Positions 56,000-64,000 of a DNA stretch of 64,000 bases are shown piece after piece. The DNA comes from Trichoplax adhaerens (lineage: Eukaryota; Placozoa; Uniplacotomia; Trichoplacea; Trichoplacidae), in assembly GCF_000150275.1 (NCBI RefSeq), contig NW_002060946.1:7778441-7842440 (forward strand), written 5' to 3'. The notes beneath the pieces were generated by a model, which saw only the letters and a list, made by a program, of their open reading frames with translations, searched no databases and was not told the origin of the DNA. The number at the start of each line of letters is the position of its first letter. Within the stretch, counting starts at the first letter, position 1. Position numbers and translations under genes: made by a program.

Positions 56000-57073
56000 A
56001 TGGCCAATGTTTCTGGTAACGTAACATCTACACCTGCTGCAGTTGCTCCGCAAGTAGACCCATGGCTTGGTCTTCGCGTTGGCATCGGTACTGCTGCATG
56101 TATAGTTTTTATACTTGGATTTTTTGGTAATCTAACCATTCTCGTCACCATTATTAAAAATAAAAGAAAAGGTATGAACACCTTAATGTACTACTTGATC
56201 TGTAATTTAGCAGTCTACGACATATTAGTCATGATTATTTCGTTACCGATGACTATCGTCCAAGATTTGGCATTCTATTGGGTTTTTGGTCCAGTTTTAT
56301 GCCGTATTACGCTTGGCCTACCATTTTTATTTGCAGCAGGCTCAATTACAACTATGGTAGCTATAGCTATCGATCGTTATTTTGTTGTACTACAAGCAGC
56401 TAATCCTAACCCAAAGCAAGGCAAGAAAGGTTTAGTGACTTTGATCATTTTCATTATAGCATTTTCGTTTGCTTTGCCTTCTATTATTTACACTCAATAT
56501 GATACATCAGTGCCAGGTTACCCCCAATGTGGTATCGAATTTTCAACTGATCCAAATCAGCAAATGGAGTCTTTACGAATCTATACGATTGCGATATTTG
56601 TCATCCTTTTTATCACTCCCTTACTTATTGTTGTCTGCATATACTCATTAATTTTATATGAGATACACCGACGTAACAATAAAGCTAATCTTCACTATAA
56701 TCGAGCCTATGGTAAAGCTAATCGCAAAACCATTAAAATGATGTTACTAGTATCGGTCACATTTATAATGTGTTGGATACCATTATTTATTTGCTTCTTT
56801 ATTATTGCGTACGGAGCAGTAACCAACCAAACTCGTATAACTTTCTTCTTTATTTATGCTGTAAGCCATTTAGTAAGTTATTGCAACAGTGCAGCTAATC
56901 CGTTAATATACGCTGGATTTACCTCAAGATTTCGAAAATCTTTATGGTATGTGTTCTCACTTCAGATAGTAAAAGAAATCTCAGAGCACCGCTGTGGTTT
57001 GCAGTCACGAGAAACGAAGGTCATGCGATTATCAGTTAGTAAAAGACAAAAATCAGAGCACCGGCAACTTTAA
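56000..57073 (+). CDS. Intronless class A GPCR with canonical motifs
   Basis: The 357-residue receptor has two sequons in the first ten residues (NVS, NVT). TM1 contains GN (43-44), and TM2 contains CNLAVYD. Cys101 pairs with Cys177. TM3 ends in DRY (125-127). TM6 has CWIP (258-261), and TM7 has SYCNSAANPLIY with NPLIY at 300-304. The basic C-terminal tail carries a short internal repeat: SEH occurs at 328-330 and again at 352-354, encoded by similar DNA near 56968 and 57039. It is the paralogue of the receptor at 48511-49548, in the same orientation 6.5 kb away, which suggests tandem duplication. It is a cell-surface receptor of unknown ligand. Confidence 0.92.
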   Translation: MANVSGNVTSTPAAVAPQVDPWLGLRVGIGTAACIVFILGFFGNLTILVTIIKNKRKGMNTLMYYLICNLAVYDILVMIISLPMTIVQDLAFYWVFGPVLCRITLGLPFLFAAGSITTMVAIAIDRYFVVLQAANPNPKQGKKGLVTLIIFIIAFSFALPSIIYTQYDTSVPGYPQCGIEFSTDPNQQMESLRIYTIAIFVILFITPLLIVVCIYSLILYEIHRRNNKANLHYNRAYGKANRKTIKMMLLVSVTFIMCWIPLFICFFIIAYGAVTNQTRITFFFIYAVSHLVSYCNSAANPLIYAGFTSRFRKSLWYVFSLQIVKEISEHRCGLQSRETKVMRLSVSKRQKSEHRQL

Positions 57074-60000
57074 GCCGATGATAACCTACCTATTAGTTTA
57101 TATTTTTCTTATTCCTTATCTCAGTAACAAGCAAAAGTTAAATTCCGACTTTGACATTACTGATACAAAATCATCTATTACTGATGCATATCAATGAAAT
57201 ATGACATCTCTAACCACATTATCAACGCAACGTCAATCGAATTCCAACATTTACTGGAACCTATATGGCTGGGTATGATGTAAATACTGTTATTTCGATG
57301 CTATTTTATGGAATAATGCAAACAATTTGTTTATCATTTAGTTCAATCTCCTATTTTAAATGCTGTACGCATATTTAATGCTGATTGGTGATATAAATTT
57401 ATCCTACAGTTCTATTATACCGTTATTTTTGTTGAAAAACTTGTACTTTTTCTGATTAGAAATCGATTATGTAGTTATGTGCTTATATAACTTTACACAG
57501 AATTCGGTTATAAAATTGCTAGGAATTTAAAGTAGAATAGAATGTTTGGATTACATAGAAATGACAAAGCATCTTTCTATTAATGCTAGCTACACTAGAA
57601 TTCCAGTATTGAATGACTAAATGTAAGGCTAATAAATTTTGGTAATAACTAGATGGTAGCCTTTCAATATTCATGCTAGCTGTTATTTAATGGCCTCCTT
57701 TAACTCAAAAGGCGTTAACCCTTCAATAGTTTATCTAGCCAATATATATGTAAATATATATATATGTATGCGCCATATGATCCAACTATTTTGGTTTCTA
57801 TAATGAAAATGTACAATTGCATATATGCTTATAATTTTCTTTCTTATTAAAAGAAATTTGCTATAGTTAATTTACGCAAGTCGAAAATGACATATTAATG
57901 CACAGATACTGATGGCACTTATTACCTATAGGAGGTAACTTCAACTACAAAATGTTTTCAGTGAATTGATAGGACTAGAAATTTCAAAGTTTATCTATTA
58001 ATAAATTTACTATCTATTATATCAATACAACGATCTTTTTAATTTAATAGGAATTATTCTCAATTATGATCATTACCATCCATAACGGCGATCAAGCATA
58101 ACTTAGGAAATATATACAACATTTTCAGAAATGAGTTGCTATTAATTTATTGCTTCTAGCTTAATTTGGCATGAATTTTTTAAACATAAATTTACTGTGT
58201 ACTTTTACTATTATTTCCAATTAATTCCCCAATAAATTCAGTTTTTAACTATCGCTTATTCCGTGGATTACAATAATCTTCTGATAGATAACAAGGTTCC
58301 TCACTGTAAATATAATTAAGAGCTGTAGTTTAAATTGCTATGATTTATAATGTTACAGTCTAGTTCGTATCAACAAAAGTAAAAATTTTTTATTGGTATT
58401 TGCACATGTACGAAAATTAAGTCTTCAATTTACTATTTTAATCATTTTCTATTCTGCCTTGCTCTATTATATTAAGAAGAAAAATGGTTTAATAAAATGT
58501 AGTATAAAAACAAACTGAAAGCATATAAAAGTGCTGAGTTTTATTCCCAAAATCGACGTATTTTCTTAAAAACAAATTTATATCGTTGTTAATGCAAAAT
58601 ATTTGCCGAATATTAAAATTTGCATCTGCAAGTCATATTCTATAATGATCCTCACACTTTTAAGATACACAAATGTATGTCCCAATGTAGAAAGGTACAG
58701 TAAATTAAAAGATTGAAGTTGACTTTTAATTAAAAATCGGAACACATAAGACATAGATTTTAACTCTATTTCTATTACATACTATACAATACTTAATTAA
58801 TCTGTCATGATGGGAAATGTTATGATCTATTAATAAATAAGCGCACAATTGTACTATCAATGGATATATGTAAAGAACGATTCTATCTGGTAAAAATAAA
58901 GTCAAATACCGTCATTATAGTTCTAATACCCGGATGTCATAATTTACCGCTTCGCTAAACTTTGCGTGATATTGCTGAATCTTGCATTATGTAGCTGCCT
59001 GTGACTGTATTATCTCTGTCGGCGAAAGTATAGAAAATTTAGCTAGTATCAGTAGTATCGATAAAAACAAAATATACAAAGGCACAATATTTTGATGCGA
59101 TAATCTATTAACCTTATATAGAGAAATAGTTAGAGGAACAAAATCTCTATTTTAATAGCTGTCATTTCAGTCATTTCCACAAAAATAAGCTTATATTTTT
59201 ACTTATTTAGAGTTTTATTTTTCTAATACATGCCAAGTTTTAGAGCAATGAGGCCTTAATTTCACAGACTAGTAAGTAATTAATATCTAAAAGCAATTCT
59301 TAGGAAGTATAATAGTCGGAAACTGTTATTGACATTTGAAAATTTGTTATTCAAAAGCCGATGAGAATAAGGCAAATGAAATTTACGCATAATTACAATT
59401 ACCTTCTGCTGCAAATAAAATCAAATCTTTGAACCGACATAATCAAGATAATAATATCTATTACCGGTATTAACAATAGTATTTAGTAAAGTCAAAAACA
59501 TCGAATTGGTCAGATAATTAATTTAAGTATAATAACCCTAGCGATGGACAGCTTCCTCGAAATTAAATCTTATTGTACCTTTATTTCCTGCTAATAGCAT
59601 CACAATGAATGAAAATTTCTGACATCTCTAATATTTATGAATTATACGCGTAAATGCTCATATGCTGAGCTAACAGGATAAGTGGACAGTAAAATCTAAA
59701 GTTGCCAAAGTTAGTGAACCTTAAAGTGTACGTTTTTGCCTGGCGGAATCAATTTTAGGTGAGATGAAAGTAGCTGCGCGCACAACATGGTCAATTGCCG
59801 TAGTTTTAGATTAGACTAAACTACACAAATAGCAAATATGGACAAAAAACTAAATAAGTACTATGTATCACCTCAGTACTAATATAATAATTAATTAGTT
59901 TGATCAACAAACGAATCTTCATAAAGATCTATTAAACTGTACTACCAATAAATGAGTAGCAATCATTATCTGAAATAATTTCTTCTACTTGCACCATGGA

Positions 60001-61580
60001 ATTTAATCTTTTCAGACTCTAATACTATATTTATCACGTAGTTTCAAGATTACGACATAATTTAGTAAATTTAATGCCTGTTACATTACAGAATAAATTT
60101 CTGCGACATAGTGATAGTTATAATTAATGCTACCTAAAGAAGACCAATAGATCAGGTACCTTACATTAATATAATTGTCCCTTATGGTTTCATAATAAAT
60201 ATGATAGCTTAACCGATACCTTGTAGATTATCTGCTCTACATTGTTGGAATAGCATAGTCTTTTAGTCTATGTTGCCAAAATACCATCTAATTTGTACTT
60301 TAGGATTTAGCTTTGGTAAATACAACTGTTCTGCACGTTATATAAATTACAGCGATTTACGTTATTTATAACATAAATGACAATCTATATAAGCTGTGCT
60401 TAAATTTATCAAATAAAGTAAAATTTGATTCTTGATTGACTTTATCATATATAATGCTCTACAAGATTTTATTTCTGATCCTTTCTTTATTCTATATGTT
60501 TACATTATTTATCTGTCATATACGGCGATTAATAGCTCTTTTTTTCCGCAGTAATTTTAGTATTGAATAGCTACCGTTTCTATTTATCGCTTGTTCTGTG
60601 TAATTTCTAATTGGCAAATATATCATTGCATACGGTTATTACAGACTTTGTCCGATACTTAATTCTATAAAATTCAAAATTAAAATCACTCGGTCTTCGT
60701 GGCAATCTAATCGTTTATTAAATATTCTTTACACCTGGCATCAGATAGCGTATGAATAAAATGATAATTCATAAATAACGAGCCATAATTTTAACCATTT
60801 AGGTAGACAATGCAGCAAACCTAACTGTCTTTTGCTGATAATTAATTGTGTTAGATATTTCCACGGTGAATCTAATTGACTAAAGCTTAATTTTCATGAT
60901 GCTATTTACTGTAAAAACCATACACTAGAGCCATGAAAGCATTTTAGACAATAAATTACTATATAATTTACACGATCACACTCTAATTAATTTGTAACTG
61001 TTTGCGAAAAATAATTTAGAATTTTTAATTGGGGCCTTATTTTATTGTAAACTACCTTCAATCTAACAGACTAATGGCCTAAAAAAAATCTGTGATACAT
61101 AAAAAGTTGGCCCAGATTTACTTTTAGTGACATCATTTCATAGTTTAGTTTTAATGTCAAGTAAAATACATTATCATAATCGTTAAATTTATCGTACAAA
61201 TTGACCTTTCTCACACGGTTGTATAATTTCACTTAAACTATTTTGAGCTTGCTCTGCCCCATAGTATTAACTCTGCTAGCCTTTTTAATAAATACGAAAA
61301 CGAATGCTGCCGATTTACAACATGAATAAATCAGCAGATTTGCTTATATAGTAATTATTTTAATAAAATACATCATTGTGGCAGTGTTATATACTGTATA
61401 AGAGTAGAAATAGCTATGTTAGGATAATTCTGTTAGCCTATCCTTATTTAGCTAACTTCTAATTTGGATATACTGTGTTTTAATATAGCACTGACTTTTT
61501 ATGACAGTAACACTTATACACATACTGAAATTAATAGTTATAATAGGGAATGCAAATCATCTACTTACACTTCGAATCAT
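57074..61580. other. Long AT-rich intergenic stretch
   Basis: About 4.5 kb with no gene, exon chain or known repeat. An (AT)n-rich microsatellite lies at about 57741-57770. Frames here are short and random-looking. Confidence 0.55.
57741..57770. repeat. AT dinucleotide microsatellite
   Basis: Alternating AT runs are interrupted by GTAA, in noncoding DNA downstream of the GPCR at 56000. Confidence 0.8.
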
Positions 61581-62006
61581 TGTGATTGTAATTTACTTAT
61601 GGTAGATTGTAAATTATTGTGGAAATGTCCCGTAATAGGACATATCGTAATCTGACTATTCTGTATTAGCCACCAGATGTCTATGTTCGTAAATACTGTT
61701 GTCTGCATTAAGGGAGCAGTACCTATAATTAATATCTAATTCAGTAAATGATTCCAAAGTTAATCGTACTAACTATGACTCATGAACTCTTGAGGAATAG
61801 TATATAAATGTAGTAAATCGTGTAATAAAGAGAATTCTCAAACTTGGTGTTTAACGTAAAATACGAGGCGCCTAAGTCTTAGTGTAGTCTGCTAGTAGAG
61901 CAAAAATGTTTTTGATAGAGCAGATATCGTTCCTTAATACGTGGTTCAAGGAATTGACTTATTGATCGTATATTGCGTTATCTTGTTGCAAAGCTGTTTT
62001 GTGACA
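61581..62006. mobile_element. Candidate diverged TGTCAC-family element
   Basis: The right end, GCAAAGCTGTTTTGTGACA, resembles the right end of the inverted copy at 33579-33860. It is followed by ATCAT (62007-62011). ATCAT also precedes a TGTGAT at 61581, which would give a 426-bp element with a 5-bp target duplication. The interior and left end are poorly conserved, so the left boundary could be wrong. Confidence 0.35.
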
Positions 62007-62749
62007 ATCATGCTGCCCTTCGATATACAGCTTTTGAAGCTTTAGGAATGAAATTAATACATAATTATGTAATTAGTAAGTAATCGTAACGTAAAGTATA
62101 TCTCTCTATGGCCAACATGTGAATCGAACAGACCAGCAGAGTAATTTCTAAGAATTTATGAAAATCAGTATGGACCTATTATATTTACATAACGCTGGCA
62201 TTGTAAACACATAGGAGCCAGACTAAATTTGCGTTTACCAATTACGTGACAATATTGGTGATTTTGACCTTAATTTCTACTCGCATCATAGAGTATGAGC
62301 GAATTAAATCTAGAAATTAGAATAGAAAACTTAATATTCTATTCGTGTTGAAAATAATCATAATTTCTTATTTACTTTCACTCAGTGGCTCATAATATGC
62401 TCAAACATTATATGAACTTCTTTAATAAGATATGAATAAGCCGTTTAGAAAATTGAACAAGTATCGTTTATATTCTAGCATGCTAAGCTTAGAATGATAG
62501 TTAACTCAATAACACTTGAAATTTCTCATATTGATATTGAATTTTATGGTATTGTTATACGATCTGATGAAAGTTCCTTATAAAGTATATTTTTTTAATG
62601 TTGGTGTAATGAAATGAAATATGTAGAGATCAAGCTACGAAACTTTAACAAACTTTGATTCTACTTTCGTTGCACTCCGGTCGACTTAACGCTAATACTT
62701 TGACACCAAATAAAATTTGGGGAAATAACCGAACAACAATTTATTTCAA
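62007..62749. other. AT-rich intergenic DNA
   Basis: I see nothing specific. Confidence 0.55.
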
Positions 62750-63600
62750 AACAAAAATGGAGAGAAGTATAAACCGAATAACCTTACAAATACTTAACTT
62801 TAAGTATTATTAAAATAAATGACAGACTTAAAAACTGTCAACGACCAAACAACCTTTCAAAAAGAAGAACGTTTTAACTTACGACAATTCGACCCCGAAG
62901 GCCTTTTAAATTCAACAAGTTCTTCAAATAAAATCTTCTTCTACTCTCTCCCTAAATTTTCTAATTGCACCATCATTTATAGGCTTCGTAGAGCCGTCAG
63001 AGGTATTTAAAACTAAACATTTGCTAACCAATCGCTCTTAAGATCCGTTTTAGAAAACTACTTTGCACCATTTAAGAAAACAAAAATCATTCAAAGTTCA
63101 GACACAATTTACCCTACGATTCCCTTACAAAACACTATAAAAGTAACAAGCTAACTATAAAAATACATCAAACTTACTTCATTTCTAACATAATTTCTAT
63201 CATTAATACACTATAAAAGTCTAAAAATCAACCTTTAAACATCAAGATTTAGTCATAAAAACAACATTCTAACTACCTAACAATCAACACAACCTCTACC
63301 AATTTCCATCTTATTTTCTATTTTCCTCACTAAATCTCCTAATGTGACTTCAAGTCACGTCATAAAATTCCAAAGTTTCAAATTCATAACAAAAAGTCCA
63401 AATCTCAAAATCAACTCTTACGATATTTTACATGAACAAAAATCCAAAAATTAAAACAGAAAAATTATAATTCAGACATAAAATAAACCCGACCGGTTCC
63501 AAAACAGGAAAATTATATCGGACACAAACCCGACCGGTCCCAGAATCCGAAAACTATATCGGACACAAATCCGGAAAAATTCGCTTTTTATGAAGATCAC
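62750..63600. other. Strongly G-poor, A+C-rich strand
   Basis: On the plus strand G falls to a few per 60 bases while C stays around ten or more. Line 63181-63240, for example, has a single G. The DNA on either side does not show this. A 63-codon frame (62819-63010, starting MTDLKTVNDQTTFQKEERF) lies at its left and is followed by broken frames. The skew could mark a degenerate retroelement, a transcription- or replication-biased tract, or imported DNA. I recognise no protein family in it. Confidence 0.6.
63485..63578. repeat. 41-bp tandem repeat, about 2.3 units
   Basis: Units begin at 63485, 63526 and 63567 (AAACCCGACCGG, AAACCCGACCGG, AAATCCGG). Each full unit ends TATATCGGACAC. The units carry GC-rich CCGACCGG islands within the otherwise G-poor tract. 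Confidence 0.85.
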
Positions 63601-63756
63601 AGTAATCGCTTATCAAAAAAATTTATATGACTACTACGACTACTTTTCTGACATTAGTATCGCTTAGTATTCGCGAGTATTGACAGTTGATGTTTTAGCG
63701 TCAGATTGTACTGTAACTGTACGAGTATAGACTACATTACAGTACTTTATCGTCAT

Positions 63757-63875
63757 GTTATAAATCCCCTTTCTCTAAGGATAGGGTTTTGCTACTAAGT
63801 CAAATTTCTTTACAATTTGAATAGACGATCAAACGCCCTTTCTTTAGATTAGGCATTTGCTCTATAGGGCTACTT
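63757..63875. repeat. Imperfect direct repeat near the right edge
   Basis: A block of about 40 bases, CCCCTTTCTCTAAGGATAGG with TTTTGCTACT, recurs about 73 bases on as GCCCTTTCTTTAGATTAGG with ATTTGCTCT. There is no coding sequence. The duplication may extend beyond the window. Confidence 0.5.
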
Positions 63876-64000
63876 CTATAGTAATCTATATAATACCTTG
63901 TAAAATAATGAAGAAGAAAAGATGGCGACATGATGATTTGGCAGGGTAAAACTTAAAGACACTATCACTTTCTAGGTATTTTGTATAGTAAAATAATACT

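Overview
The window looks like nuclear DNA of an early-branching animal, most probably a placozoan (Trichoplax/Hoilungia-like). The evidence is very AT-rich intergenic DNA, many intronless class A GPCR genes, and two intron-rich animal housekeeping genes (DCAF8 and a KAT7-type MYST acetyltransferase) with short introns and clean GT-AG junctions. There are no bacterial operons, ribosome binding sites or CRISPR arrays. The species call is inference; a cnidarian or sponge is not excluded.

Layout. Bases 39-124 hold the last exon of a gene that runs in from the left. Bases 125-8328 are noncoding, with two copies of a short mobile family (TGTCAC...GTGACA ends, 5-bp target duplications). A divergent intronless GPCR lies at 8329-9477 (+). 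From 11.4 to 32.5 kb there are five related GPCR loci, all on the minus strand: two intact (21757-22782 and 27661-28620) and three decayed (11387-12400, 14574-15575, 31837-32491). They share a subfamily signature: K-R-L-K-[DE]-P at the start of TM2, YRY/YRR-type residues in place of DRY, and a [TA]-W-P motif in TM6. Solo LTRs of one retrotransposon family (16034-16584, about 19059-19864, 29996-30557, 52319-52870) are scattered among them. The second of these is split by a copy of the TGTCAC family.

The 33.9-38.4 kb stretch has no gene I can recognise but carries palindromic GTAC/ACTGT-rich DNA and a 335-bp-offset duplication. DCAF8 (38372-41817, +) could be rebuilt as 13 exons encoding 440 residues. 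It is followed, tail to tail, by a KAT7-like histone acetyltransferase gene (46264 down to 43282, -), rebuilt as 11 exons encoding about 410 residues. One of its introns contains a 98-bp tandem duplication. Upstream of KAT7 lies a dense block of self-complementary ACTGT/GTAC repeats (46.8-47.3 kb). Two further intronless GPCRs with canonical DRY, CWxP and NPxxY motifs follow at 48511-49548 and 56000-57073 (both +). The right end is AT-rich noncoding DNA with a striking G-poor, A+C-rich strand at about 62750-63600.

How the genes relate. The GPCRs are receptors of unknown ligand, arranged as a locally expanding and decaying tandem family. DCAF8 (CUL4-DDB1 substrate receptor) and KAT7 (histone acetylation) are independent nuclear genes. 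Nothing shows that they are co-regulated beyond adjacency.
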